Shown one piece after another: positions 1-11,776 of a stretch of DNA of 64,000 bases. The first letter of the stretch is position 1, and the number at the start of each line of letters is the position of its first letter. The position numbers and the translations under genes are program-made. The DNA is from Rotaria socialis (lineage: Eukaryota > Rotifera > Eurotatoria > Philodinida > Philodinidae): the NCBI GenBank assembly GCA_905331475.1, contig CAJNYU010000904.1, positions 28,939 to 92,938 of the forward strand. The letters are read 5' to 3'. Under the pieces are notes generated by a model, which saw nothing but the letters and a program-made list of their open reading frames with translations, ran no database searches and was not told where the DNA came from.

Positions 1-57
1 CTATTCATTTTTTCCCTTTCGCTATATGTATATATATATACGTATATTTCGATTTAG

Positions 58-265
58 CCCTGGCAATGGTACGATGGATGTTGTAAATAAATGGCCTCGA
101 TATTGTTCGTTTCAAAATCCTGGTACACCGTTAGATGCAAATGAAACATTATTATCTCTTGCTAATAATTTCTGTCGAAAAGAGGTTCCATCTCCTTCAT
201 CTGCTTCAACATATTTCATTACACCCGTGATTTTATTTTTTCTATTATTAATCTATTCTTTGTAA
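58..265 (+). CDS. 3' terminal exon of a membrane- or GPI-anchored protein (5' part outside window)
   Basis: An AT-rich polypyrimidine-poor stretch ends in a TTTAG acceptor just before position 58, and the frame then stays open to a TAA at 263-265. The encoded tail has two cysteines about 24 residues apart and one possible N-glycosylation site (NET). It then has a Ser/Pro-rich spacer and a hydrophobic C-terminus ending in about 15 residues of Ile, Leu, Phe and Val. That layout fits a GPI-attachment signal or a C-terminal membrane anchor on a secreted ectodomain. The family is not recognised because the rest of the gene lies upstream of the window. Reading the exon from the acceptor rather than from the upstream ATG is an inference. 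Confidence 0.45.
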
Positions 266-570
266 GCGAAATTTTATTTAACAAAATATAACTTAAAAAA
301 CCGTAACCAGGACAAAAGGGTGTGTGTATGCGTGAAAATCTAATTACGTACCAATTGAAGCACTTTTGATCAAAACTTGTAATCGATTAAACGTAAAGAG
401 TGTAGATAAGTAAATTTATACGTATGCAAAAAAAACGTCATCTATTCCACCAAGTGTTTATGCATTCGATAGATTCAATATTGATGCAAAATTCTGTTCA
501 ACTTGTCGAATCGAATATATATGAATCAGCAAGGAATGTATTGTCGGTATTGAATAAAAGTAACTTAATT

Positions 571-1380
571 TTAAGGGAAATATATGTCATTATATCGCTC
601 AATTGGTGTTCCACATTGAGTAGAGGTTAATCCTTCATTTTTAGATTTTGGTAATTTTTTAAAACAAACCTCACAAATAATTTTATGTCGACACGGTTGA
701 AAACGACATTTTCTTAGGTTATCCACGCATGTTATAGATCGTTTTTCTTCAAGCGCTTTTAAGCATTCTTGTAGTTTCATCTCTTTGAATAACTCTTTGG
801 CATTTGTAATTGCGCCAGGGCGATGATAATATTTCATAGAGAAAGATGCCGAATGAATAAATATCCGCTACTGTACCATCATATACAGAGTCACGATTAA
901 TTTCTGGTGTCAAAGAAAAAGTTTCAATCATTGTTGAATTCATAACCCATTCCTTTCCTGCGCCAAAATTAGCTAAATAGCATTGATCATTGACATCCAT
1001 TAATATGTTTTTAGCTTTTATATCACGATGTACCATATCATTTGCATGTAATATCAAGAGTGATTTGAAGTACACGATCAGGTTTTATGTTATTAATATT
1101 CTTCTAAATCCGAACTATATCTTGGCATAAGCATATACAAATCATGCATACCCTTCGAATACGTATCATACAGATATATGAGAGGTACAATATGTGGCAT
1201 TCTAATTGCCGACACTTCATCAGCACTGTTTGGTCGATCAATTAAACGAAGTTATGTGATTTTTCGATGATAGTGGTCCTTCAAATATTGCAAATAGAAG
1301 TAATCCTTTGATGATGATTTTAAGTTTTTAGCAGCTAAATTTTTCTCTGTCGACCATTCAGCTGCGTAAATAAGAAAATG
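571..1380 (-). pseudogene. Frameshifted protein kinase plus C-terminal RING-type zinc finger
   Basis: Read on the minus strand, successive frames give a recognisable kinase. An AAKNL segment resembles the VAIK lysine region (about 1320-1340), an HRKIT/LRLID segment follows, a YMLMPRY hinge lies near 1120, the catalytic loop HRDIKAKNIL near 1010-1040, NFG in place of DFG, and TPE in place of APE. About 80 residues later a Cys/His cluster (ITCVDNLRKC, PCRHKIICEVC, then a QCG pair) looks like a RING finger. The pieces lie in different frames: stops separate the N-lobe from the catalytic loop, and one extra base near 822-828 separates kinase from RING. Intact multi-exon genes elsewhere in the window argue against a general sequencing-error explanation. 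The substrate is unknown; the kinase-RING order suggests a former signalling protein with ubiquitin-ligase activity. Confidence 0.6.
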
Positions 1381-1480
1381 GGTTCCTTTTCCTGACTTTT
1401 GTCATTATATTGCCATCAAACATTTTCGTTTTATTTGCAATTCAATGTTGTAAATTCTCACTGTATAAACTTTTTTGAAC

Positions 1481-4105
1481 TTAAATTTTTAGAATTGAAA
1501 ACGTACCCATGGAATCTATAATTTTATAATAGTTTTCTTCTCTTTTCAGAACTGATGGTGCCAACGATAATTGATATAAAATATTTTCAATCCAATGACG
1601 TTGGATAATTTCATCAGAAGATATATCGATCAGAACTTGACATTCTGCTGTTGCGAGTAGTTCATTCCGTGCTCTATCCACTAGCATAATTCGTTTCACT
1701 TATGACTTCTTCTTGTGCGACGATTTCCATAAACTCGTTAATGCTATTTTTTACCACATCTTTCGTTTTCTTTTGTAATGGAACATCAGAACGATCTAAT
1801 TTAGACGCTCGTTCAATAATATTAGGTGCCTGCTGATCGAGATGTGGAAAAGGCTTATTTTCGATCATTCTTTTTGAAAGTTTTGAAAAAAATGCGTACC
1901 TACACCTTGGCATGTGCATCAAATTTTCCCCATTGTTCCGGGGTACGATAACTAGCTGAAATTGTAAAATTAAAAAAGTTTTCGATCCTATCTAAAACAG
2001 AATCAGCCACTTCGTAGACTTCTTTTATTTCAGTTTTCAAGGCGAATTTAACAATGCGTTGACAAGCTCAGGTAATAATGAAAGTCCAATTATACTATAT
2101 ATATCGAAATTATCACATTCGTGAATACATTTTCCAATTGTTGCATCATTGCCTATCTTTGACAGATTGTTGGCTAGTCCTATTGTTGAATAAAGAATTT
2201 GATAACGTTTTTTAAAACGTTCTCCAGGAAGAATTTCATGATATTTATCAACTGTAAGTTCATTTTTTTGTCCAAGGATAACGCCAGCACCATTAAACAA
2301 TGTTGTTATATCTTGTTTTGTATTTAAATAAAATATGGTTGGCTGTTCAAGATCACCCAATGCGGCTCTAATCATCAGATTACATTCATTTACGTCTTTA
2401 GCGAATGCTGGATTTAAATATAAGAATACGTGTGGGTCGAACTAATTCTTGTAAATTGGTTTTTAATATTGACTGATCGTGAAATAATAAACCAGATGTA
2501 CCGTAAACATCAATATTTAATTCGAGTATTTGGGTTGTTGCCAGTAAAATATTCGGCTAACGATATACTTTGTTTTTCTTCCGTATTCCCGTCGTATCCC
2601 TTGTTGAATTTGTGTCACAAAATGCCAACTGAACTCGTTCTTGTTTCGTGTTACTATTTAAAAATTAAAATTCAGTTGATAGTAAGGATTTATTGTATGA
2701 GTCTCCTATAACACTGTTCGTAGATGACTTCAGTATATCTTGTTGAAAGTCAAAATATGTACTGAGAAAATCATTTGTTAATCCTTCTATTGCATATTTA
2801 ATGTGTCGATTAAATTCTATGATTTGTCTCATATTATTCAATTTTCTCGTTGATTGTGGACGTGAATATTTTGGAACTACATCTTCGGATAGTGTTGGTG
2901 TTGTCCCCGGTAATGCCGCCAAATCTGTATAAATCAACGATAGAAAAAGTTCTTTACATGAAATCTATAACATAAATTTTTGAAATTTAATTACAAGAAA
3001 CAAAGAGTTCTGTGAAAACATCTTGAAAAAAGTGAAGAGTATGATCATCTTTGATCAGCGCTCATACTCTCTTATTGTGAGCTTGGGTCTTTATCTAAAC
3101 AGTTTTCAAATCATAAGCATGATTTGTTTTTAGTGATTGGCAAAGCATAAACATCATCTACCGATGCTCACAGTTTCTTATTAATTTTGTGTCTATTGAC
3201 AAATTCATCGAGCGTTTCATTCGAGAAGAAATCACCTAATAAATATTCTTCATTTCCTTTGTAGAAAATACTTTTCAAATTGATATTTCCATGGTTACTA
3301 TTTCAATGTTGTTTTCTAAACAGTCATATTTCTGAAAAAACATAAAGACTATGATCTTCGTTTTCATAACGATACAATAAAGGAAGAAAATGTGAACAGA
3401 CTAATTGTGTTACTTTTCGATGGCAATGAACTTCTAACTATTGTAAATTAGAAATATTATTTTTGAATTCTTTAACAACTAAGTCTTTCTTATCGATCCA
3501 TACAGGTGAATAGAACTCACAAAAGTTTTCATCAGTAAGAAATATTGATTCCATCAAATTTACTTTCGGAACATGTTCATTGAAAGTCATTAAATCATGA
3601 AGATATTCTTGAGCAATATCTAGTTGATCCATAGTATTCACCGATAACTCTTTTTTTTATCACACCCTGTCTTAATTTCATTTTCATTTCAAATATTTAG
3701 TTTATTTTTCTCCTTTGAATTCGATTCTCTATCCTCTTCGTCGATCTCAATAATATAGAATTAACATGATGTTGCATCGTCACCATTGAACAAGTGACTG
3801 AGAAACTGTTTTTGTGCATTGACTCAAAATTCGTTTGTATCGGCATGACTTACTAGTGATGTATCGAAAAGTGCTCGAGTCACTGAAGTATCTGTATACA
3901 TGCTTGTAAATTGACTTACTTTCATTCGAATAATTTCATATTGTACAACAGTTCTTGTATATTTTTGAATGTTTTCCACGTTTCCTTCATCAACAGCTTG
4001 TCTGGAAATATTATTCATTTTATCGTTTAATTCTTCATGTATCTTTGTTTTTTTTTCTGAACGATTGATATAGTTAAAGATATCATCTGACAGACGATGA
4101 GTCAT
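1481..4105 (-). pseudogene. Upstream fragments of the same broken minus-strand gene, function unrecognised
   Basis: Open segments at about 3824-4105, 3438-3641, 2665-2937, 2037-2375, 1674-1922 and 1481-1699 lie on the minus strand in mixed frames. One junction can be read across: near 2430, YGTSGLLFHDQSI and DPHVFLYLNPAFAKD are joined if one base is dropped, continuing into CNLMIRAALGDLEQPT. This reads as one long, mostly helical, soluble protein fragmented by small indels, plausibly the N-terminal part of the kinase-RING gene downstream. The first ATG (4103-4105) opens a charged helical segment. No known domain is recognised. Some breaks could be introns, but no consistent set of GT-AG junctions restores one frame. 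Confidence 0.4.
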
Positions 4106-4869
4106 TTCATTCCCAATGATATCTTCATCGTTAATAAAATGACTTGAATAGCAACACGTTATAACAAGAAACTATTTGATTTAATCAGAATATAATCATA
4201 CAATGAATGACGTGATACATTCTTTTCATGGTGCTTCGGAGGAACGACCTAGAAAGCTTTGACAACTCATCAAACATAGAACATTCTGTTCGATACACAA
4301 TAAATGCTCTTTAACATTATCATCAATAGTAGCTCATTCTCATTGGATTAAATATATAACAAAAGCAACTGCAATCAATCTCAACGCTAATTGTATTCGT
4401 CGTAATTTCGTTCTTTGTTCCGCTCTCGTAAATACAGTAAGTTTGATAGCAAACATTTTCATTCTACGCGTTGGCATAAAAAATTCTTAATAAACGGCCG
4501 CTTGGAACATAGTCAAAAAAGTTAGTTTGCATTAGAAATTTTTTATAAATGAATTAAAAATAAAAATTGTTATGCATGGAGTAACTAGAATAAATATTAA
4601 TTTTACCGTATGCTAATAGGATTTTTAGATTTGATTGGAATTCTAGTTTTTTGTGAATAAAATACTTTTCTATAAATTATATATGCAGAATTTGTTAAAA
4701 GCAATAAATAGATTTTAAAAAGTTATTGAGTAATTATAGAAGTGTTCGCAATCTTTATTTACTATTTTTAAAAGATACATTATTTTTTCGTGACTACTCT
4801 AGCTTGACTGTTGCTCTTTTTTCCTGATAACTGTAAATTTGCTGCAAATATATTTAGATTTGAACAACG
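4106..4869. other. Intergenic, AT-rich; presumed promoter side of both flanking genes
   Basis: No open frame of note and no RNA gene is visible. The segment separates a minus-strand start at 4105 from a plus-strand start at 4870, so it probably carries both promoters. No clear TATA box was identified. Confidence 0.4.
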
Positions 4870-6633
4870 ATGAATCAGATGAAACTGGAATCATTGTCCA
4901 ACGATTTGTTACTTGATTTATTCGAATTACTCGATGTAGTCAATCTACTTCGTGCCTTTTCTGGTTTAAACGCTCGCTTTAATTCTCTTCTTTATGATGT
5001 TCGATCGTATCGCGTCGATCTACGCTCAATATCAAAAGAAGATTTTAATATTTTCTGCTCAACTTACCTTCATTTGATATCAAATCGTACAATTTATGTA
5101 CGCCTCTCTGATGACGAAGATACGCCATTTCAATGTTCTCAGCTTCAATCGGTCGATCTTGGATTTCAACTTTTCGAAAATCTTCGTTCGTTGACATTCA
5201 ACAGTATTAGTTCAGATCATAGTATTGATAAACACTTCTTTATAAAATGTTGTAAAAGTAACCACCTTACTCATTTAAAATTCGTCGGTTGTAAATTATT
5301 CCACATTAAAATAGAAGATTTTCAAGATGCGATAGATCACATTTGGAGTCTACCCAAACTATCTCATTTATATTGGGATTTCTGGTTTGAATGTGGACGT
5401 CATTTTCGTATACCTACCCCAATATCAACATCGTTAAAATGTTTAACCATTTGCAAAAATGACTGCTATTCATATGATTTTCCATGCTTATTGGAAAAGA
5501 TACCTTGTCTACAAAAATTTTCCATGTCATCGGATAGTTATGATGATGATGATATTCCACTTTCACATAAATTCATACCATCACCACTAAACTTAAATAT
5601 TACAAAACTTACACTATTGTCAGTACGTTCATTACGTGTAATGACCGCTTTGTTTCAATTATTACCAAGTATTACTCGTTTAAAAATCGAAGTCTACTAT
5701 ATTACATTAGATGGACATCAATGGAAAGAAATGATCGTTAATTATTTACCTCAGTTGAAATATTTTCAATTTAAGATAAATTTTAATTTCGGTCTTTCGA
5801 TTAATGATTCAACAAATGAAGAAAAAGTTGATCAATATCTATCTACATATCGTACACCATTTTGGATCGAACATCGTCAATGGTTTATTCGATGTCATTG
5901 GGTAGTATCCCGAACATATCTTGATATGTTCATTTATTCATTACCATATGCATTCGATTGTTTTCATCTTTCTGACGATGTTTCTAATTATCATACAAAA
6001 TCGACTTGTTCATCTGATATGTATTATTGCTATGATTCTGTTCGTTACATAGGATATAATCCATTGTTACTCAATAAAGAATCGTTTTCCTATATGCAAC
6101 TCATCAATATCGAACAATTATCGCTTGAATTTCCAATTGATCAACACTTTTTCTCAATTATTCTTAATCTTGAAAATTTACTAGCACTTAATGTCACTAT
6201 CACGAAGGAAAACGATCAATGGCAATTACAAACATTACTTGATCGTGCTCCTCGTTTATTCTCACTGTCATTTTCAAGTTCCATCTTAGCAGCTATGCCA
6301 CCATATCCATATACAAGTTCATCAATACGTCGACTTGATTTAGAATGTTCTGATCCATTGCGACGTCATCATAGCTATGATAAGAAACAATGTATGGAAT
6401 TAATTCAATCACCATTGGGCATTCAATGTCGAATACTGGTCATTAAAGTAGAGCACCATGTATCTATTTTAGAATTAATTTATGGTATGGAAAATCTTCG
6501 AACATTACATGTCTCCGACGATAATGATAAACGTAGCAATCCAAATGATCTGGTCGAAGTCTTAAAGCATTATTTACCATCAAACTGGACTATTACCAGA
6601 CTAGGTTATGGACATATCATTATTCAATCATGA
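4870..6633 (+). CDS. F-box / leucine-rich-repeat-like protein, 587 aa, single exon
   Basis: The protein opens with a short F-box: LESLSNDLLLDLFELLDVVNLLRAF at about residues 5-30, with the leucine/proline-type pattern and the following LNARFNSLLY helix typical of the very large bdelloid F-box family. The remaining 500 residues are irregular leucine-rich segments (for example LPKLSHLYW, LPSITRLKIE, LENLLALNVT) consistent with a degenerate LRR solenoid. By family analogy it would be an SCF ubiquitin-ligase adaptor binding Skp1 through the F-box and substrate through the repeats. The ATG at 4870 is the first in frame and the frame is unbroken to TGA at 6631-6633. No intron is needed. The specific substrate is unknown. 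Confidence 0.85.
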   Translation: MNQMKLESLSNDLLLDLFELLDVVNLLRAFSGLNARFNSLLYDVRSYRVDLRSISKEDFNIFCSTYLHLISNRTIYVRLSDDEDTPFQCSQLQSVDLGFQLFENLRSLTFNSISSDHSIDKHFFIKCCKSNHLTHLKFVGCKLFHIKIEDFQDAIDHIWSLPKLSHLYWDFWFECGRHFRIPTPISTSLKCLTICKNDCYSYDFPCLLEKIPCLQKFSMSSDSYDDDDIPLSHKFIPSPLNLNITKLTLLSVRSLRVMTALFQLLPSITRLKIEVYYITLDGHQWKEMIVNYLPQLKYFQFKINFNFGLSINDSTNEEKVDQYLSTYRTPFWIEHRQWFIRCHWVVSRTYLDMFIYSLPYAFDCFHLSDDVSNYHTKSTCSSDMYYCYDSVRYIGYNPLLLNKESFSYMQLINIEQLSLEFPIDQHFFSIILNLENLLALNVTITKENDQWQLQTLLDRAPRLFSLSFSSSILAAMPPYPYTSSSIRRLDLECSDPLRRHHSYDKKQCMELIQSPLGIQCRILVIKVEHHVSILELIYGMENLRTLHVSDDNDKRSNPNDLVEVLKHYLPSNWTITRLGYGHIIIQS

Positions 6634-7869
6634 CTTTCTTCAATTTGTAAATTTAGTTAAACAAAAAAAAACTTTTTAAATAAAATGTAGAATAATTGTT
6701 TTAAATTCTTTTTATTTGTTGGACATGGGTGAAAAGAAAATAACTGTCTTGATGTTTTTTTTCTTCTTATTTTGTTAACGAAGAGGAAAGAAAACATGCA
6801 AAAAAAGGTAATCTTATCGTCTCCTGTGTTGTTATTCAATTTAGACATAAACAATGGCAAGATTTTTTCTGAAGTGTGTCTCTCATCGCTAGTAATGTTA
6901 AATAGATTAAATTCGGCATATTTTATTTTAGATAACTGCCTGAGAGATTTTATCACGGTGATCCTAATCGTGAGAATAACTTTTGGGTTTATCCACGTCA
7001 TAAACGGTTACAGAATTCTCGCTCGGATAGAAATGAAAGAACTAAAACGAGTAATTGTATTCCAATCATTGATTGTTCTCACAGATTCATCATACCATAC
7101 TAAGATCATTTCAATATGATTAACAATGCGCAATGGCAGCCTAGTCTTGCTTAAACAATCATATAAACACTACACGCTTCAAATATATCTCCTTATACTT
7201 GATGATCATTATAATTTTGTAGCTTTTAAAGTTAAAATGCCACCCGTTCTCAGGATTTTATAAATACTCGCTATTATTTTGTTAAACAGAAATATAAAGT
7301 CGAAATAATTTCTTATAAACAATACGAACCATACTGGCTGACAATGAAGTTCTTTAGCAGCTTGACGTGCTATGAATAAGAATCCACTAGCGTCAACATC
7401 AATTGGCATAATATTTGATACTGTTATTTCGGCGTCATTTTGGATAATAGCTCTTAGTTGTGAACAAAGAAAAAGAAAGAAATTCGGCGAATTGAAATAA
7501 CTCTTATAACTAACGGTTTTTATCTATTTGAACATCAACTTTCTTCACTTTTCTGCAGATAAACAGTATAATTTCATTCGTGTATGGATAAATATTATTC
7601 ATATAGATTTATCATTGGGGTACGGCGTGATCATAAACATAGGTGAAACCATCTTCGCCAATATCATTTTCAAATTAAAGATTTTCAGAAGGTTCTACAG
7701 ATCAAAGTGATCCACGAAATGAATTGATGGAAGTATGAACAGTAATCATTATATCATTTGCCGAATTTTATTTATTTTAATTTTCTTCTAAAGAACAACA
7801 CAGGAAAATATTTATATAAGGATGTGAGATACTATCTCTGTCCATTTTATACATTGAAGAATAGATATT
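6634..7869. other. Intergenic; one possible coding remnant on the minus strand
   Basis: Opposed open frames at 6657-7119 overlap each other and look random. On the minus strand about 7330-7470 encodes a protein-like run (NIMPIDVDASGFLFIARQAA, KELHCQPVWFVL) that is more regular than its surroundings and may be a relic exon. It is not recognised, and no exon partner was found. Confidence 0.3.
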
Positions 7870-8505
7870 TTATTTCCAACGCCAATGACAATATGTATTA
7901 AAGATCGATACTTCCAATCTATTGAGATAAAAGTCGGGTTGAATTTCGGCGTAACGCATCAAGACGAACAAAGGTACCTTGATTATGACCGAAGGTACGT
8001 AACATAAATGATATAGATAGAAAAATTCCATTGCATCGTAAAAAATACAATATTGAAAAAGAGTAACTAATAAGATTGGTGGAATCAATGACGCTTCGAT
8101 TAACCAACGAAGAAAGTTCATATATGTTACTGCATAGTTACTATTCACTAATTGGAGCCATGTGTAGAGGAATGCGAAGAATACATAAACCACTATTAAT
8201 TTCATTTCTCTTTTCAATATCATAATTGTTAATGAATATGTATCTAGATCATCTACGTGTAGCCAGTTGCTGTCCGTAAAATGATCAATACGTCTGCCAT
8301 GACGACAGAATAATAATAGATGTATTATACGTAACTGTAAAATAATAGGGGAGAAAATTAGATGACCAATTAAACATGAGGCCATGAAATGAGTAATAAG
8401 CCAAATTTCTATATTCAAAACACATAATAATTGTTTATATTCTATTGATAACGATTGATTTGGTAATAACAAAAACGTTTCATTGATCAACAATATTCTA
8501 CTCAT
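7870..8505 (-). CDS. Predicted multi-pass membrane protein, 211 aa, unrecognised
   Basis: A complete single-exon frame starts at an ATG (8503-8505) and ends at a TAA. It has about four or five hydrophobic segments: roughly residues 37-60 (IWLITHFMASCLIGHLIFSP), 99-120 (LIVVYVFFAFLYTWLQL), 128-150, and 150-180. A polar stretch with HGRRIDHFTDSNWLHVDD lies between the first and second. No signature motif is seen, so no function is proposed. Size and composition suit a small lineage-specific membrane protein, or the tail of a larger receptor whose upstream exons are missing. It lies 260 nt from the hAT-like element upstream. Confidence 0.5.
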   Translation of the reverse strand: MSRILLINETFLLLPNQSLSIEYKQLLCVLNIEIWLITHFMASCLIGHLIFSPIILQLRIIHLLLFCRHGRRIDHFTDSNWLHVDDLDTYSLTIMILKREMKLIVVYVFFAFLYTWLQLVNSNYAVTYMNFLRWLIEASLIPPILLVTLFQYCIFYDAMEFFYLYHLCYVPSVIIKVPLFVLMRYAEIQPDFYLNRLEVSIFNTYCHWRWK

Positions 8506-8765
8506 ATTAATAAAATAATTTTCATCACCAATAATTCGATTTATATAAAATATTGTATATCACTCATTAAATTTCGCTTTATCATACTGGGTATTGTCTA
8601 TTATGTAAACAAACAATTTCATACAAAGATACGTCCGTCGTTCAATTCATATATTCATTGTTGTCGTCTCTTATAGCGTTCCCCTCATTCCACAATGGAC
8701 TGAAGATGGACAAAAACAGACATTGGCCGATGTGTTCGTGAGTACAGGTGAAGAATAGGCGCACC

Positions 8766-9394
8766 CAGTGGCGGAACCAGGGGGGCTTAGCCCCCCCTAC
8801 CCAGGTCGAACATTCCGGTCCCGGAAACGGCGGGTTCTGTGGTATTCCGGAGATTTCATGGAAGCAGTATTCTGGTGAAAGGATTCGGTGACCGGATTTA
8901 TCCGGTTCCGGCCGGAATCGACAGGAACCTGTCAACACTGGTAGCTGGATACGGTTTCCAGATTCCTGCATCGAATTCCGGACAATTCCCGGTGGGTTCC
9001 GGTCGGAAACAGCGAGTTTCTTGCAGGTTTTCGCCGGAAATTCACGCAATACTGCTTCAGGAATCATTGTCCTGGGTAGACAGTGTTGAGCCCCCCCCCC
9101 TAGCGAGATTTTAGAAAATGCATTTTTTTATATAAATATGTAGTAATGTTTGCAATTTCATGTTTTAGCCAGTGTTGCCCGCTATGAAACTCAAAAACTC
9201 CCGCAAGAATCAAGAAAAAATTTCAAAATTCTCCAAAAATCTAAAAAAAGCTTTCAAAATCCGAAAAAAAAACCAGAAAAATTGTCAGCATTCCCAAAAA
9301 AAATCCAAAATGACTTCCAAATTCTCAAACAATTCACGAAATTTTTTTTCGGGGGCTCAGCCCACCCTAGCCTGAAATCCTGGGTCCGCCACTG
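8766..9394. mobile_element. Non-autonomous hAT-type element (MITE) with TIRs and 8-bp TSD
   Basis: The left end reads CAGTGGCGGAACCAGG and the right end CCTGGGTCCGCCACTG, giving 16-bp terminal inverted repeats with one mismatch. The flanks are GGCGCACC (8758-8765) and GGCACACC (9395-9402), an 8-bp direct duplication with one difference. CAG-starting TIRs and 8-bp duplications are hallmarks of hAT transposons. The interior (629 bp in all) has a GC-rich, CCGGA-rich half and an A-rich half (9190-9350), with G/C runs just inside both ends. It encodes no transposase, so it would move only in trans. Confidence 0.85.
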
Positions 9395-9402
9395 GGCACA
9401 CC

Positions 9403-11727
9403 CACAACAGTTGTCGTTAGTTGTCAGCAAAATGTTGTTACACACGTAATGCTAAATATTTTCTTCTAATATATTACCCATGATATTAATAAATACTGCT
9501 TCATACAAATTTTTGATTACAATATCACATAATATACTTATGAAATCAAGTTTATGTTTTCTAACGAAAGATCAATAAAAAATATTTATAAAGATTAAAA
9601 ACTGATTTTTTTTTATTCAAACTTATGTAAGGTTTGAAAATCTTGTAAGGTATAGACAATGCATAATTGAAATTAGTGAAAAAAAGAACAATTTTGTTTC
9701 GCATGCTTTTCTAATTGTTCGGACGTAATTGCAAAGAGTATGAAGCAATAAAATATTCTGTATGGATAACAGTGTGAACATTTAATAGTGCAATTGGTTG
9801 TCTTCAAAATTATTATCATGATGAGTTGTAATGCATGTGCTTTATATTTGTAAATAAAATTGTAAACACATGATTCAAAATCTTTTCATATTGATTGATC
9901 TTATAAAATCTACTAATAGTATATAAGAGGGTAAATGCTTTGCAGCAAATTATTATAATGTTCGCTAATTTCCCCTATCGCAAATATCATAAGCATTTTT
10001 AATTATTGAATAACATGCTCTATATTGATTTACTTCTATTCATGATTTAAGGTCTATTTTTAATTGAAAACGATGTGTTCACTATAATGCTTTGATTCGG
10101 ACTTGAGAATTGGAATCGGAAAAAAAAGATTTCAATCCGTTGAATCTGAGTCCAAAATTATTTTATTGTATTGACTCTTACTTTCAGTATCAAATATTTG
10201 GAAATCATAATTCATTCAGTTGGAAGTTTCATAAAGTACGAATTCGAAGCGACTTTATTTTTCGACAACAAAAAACTGTTATGCATTATAACAGGCACTA
10301 TTACAGTTAAGATTTAAAAAATATTTACATTATATACATATTATAAGATGCTAATTTACAATTACCAAATTAAAGTTCATTGTATAACAGCTATGAAAAC
10401 ATTTTTTGCTCTTGGAGATTAAAAAAAATTCATTTTTGAATACTTGTCAACTAGTTATTATGTATAAGATTTGACAGAGAAGTATATTTACAAGTTACTT
10501 ATAGAATCATATGAGTGTTTTCAAAATGTAACATCTTTCTGATATAAAACGAAAATTTAATATACATGCGTTCAATGTTTAATTGATGGTTGTATATCGA
10601 ATATCGTCAATAGAAAAATGTCAAATTTTATCAAATTAGAAATTTTATTAGTACTATGGATAAGGTAGTGATTCTCACATATACATTGATTCTATCATGA
10701 GCCATAATACAAGATGACTCATTTGTTTTTGCTCGTTTTCTTTAGTTTGCTGTATGACTATCAAAAGTATTTAAGCTCTATATGACTTGGTAAAACATTT
10801 ATTACTTTATCTAACTATTAGATGTTTTTCTTAAATTCTCCGAGTGATTATTGCATATTAAACGAATGACTCTTTTTAACTTGCTATAGCTTGAAAGAGC
10901 CAGTAGTGCACAAGTGTGTGAAATTTCCACAGTAAAATTTAATTTTCTTCTCCAATTTAAACAGTTTCATTTGATAATTCGTTCAATCGTAAGTGGGCGG
11001 ATCTTTTCCATCAAGATGCACTCCTCACCACACCCACACCCACCCTCAGGATGTATAAGTTTACTAAAATAGAATGTAGTATTTCATTTTTATTGGTATT
11101 AAAATATAACTGGATAAGAAAAAGACTTACAATAATTCAACCTAAAGCAATTTTAATGTTTTCAAATAGTACTATGAAAACAACTGAATTTGAATTTTTA
11201 CTGACAACTTAAGATCGTATGCGTATATTTATGTTACCAACATGACAGATGAAGCGAACGTTTTAGGTACTTCATGTTCTACCGCTAATTATTGAGCCAT
11301 TATAGTAGCTGCAATGTTGTTGTTTTTTTTATCAATTGATAGAGAGATAATTTCTCTTGGCAACGACATAAAAATTAGAGAAACTCTTACACTGAGATGC
11401 TTTCATCCAATCAAAACTTTAAATACATTTATATTTTCCAATCGCAAAATGTTATAATATTCTGCATATAAATTCTAATTAATGAAAATCAGTATCGATG
11501 TGTCAGTTTAGTCGTAGTGACAGTAACACCATCTAAGATGTGCACAAAGTGAAGAGATCAATATTTCTTATCAATCCATTCTTCGTTCTCAATGATCGCA
11601 CGACACTACCCTTTTCACTGCAGGGAACTGCTTAACGTTGTTTATTGACATATGGTGTTTCATATTATATTAGTCATAAAGAAAGAAAAAACCAAACGCG
11701 CAGATAATAAAAGTCGCATGTTTGTCA
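9403..11727. other. Long AT-rich intergenic region without supported genes
   Basis: More than 2 kb without a convincing coding frame. The only structured piece is the GT/CA hairpin at 10991-11049, listed separately. The end of the region forms the upstream sequence of the DNAJA gene. Confidence 0.5.
10991..11049. repeat. GT-rich/CA-rich foldback element, copy a
   Basis: A short G-rich arm (GTGGGCGG) is followed after about 20 nt by a longer C-rich arm of CACACCCACACCCACCC type. The arms are imperfect reverse complements. This is one of about nine similar elements in the window. Confidence 0.5.
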
Positions 11728-11734
11728 TATAAAA
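11728..11734 (+). promoter_or_regulatory. TATA box of the DNAJA gene
   Basis: TATAAAA lies 43-49 nt upstream of the DNAJA ATG at 11777. That leaves room for a transcription start and a very short 5' leader. Confidence 0.5.
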
Positions 11735-11776
11735 GAGCAACGACATCAGAATTAGTATTCTTTATTTTCAACGAAA

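Noticed and set aside
6657-7119. Opposed 114- and 115-aa frames
   Set aside because: They overlap on opposite strands, lie just past the F-box gene stop and show no conserved-looking pattern.
8642-9114. Overlapping open frames on both strands (141 and 91 aa)
   Set aside because: They lie inside and across the end of the hAT-type element in GC-rich, CCGGA-repetitive sequence and carry no motif.
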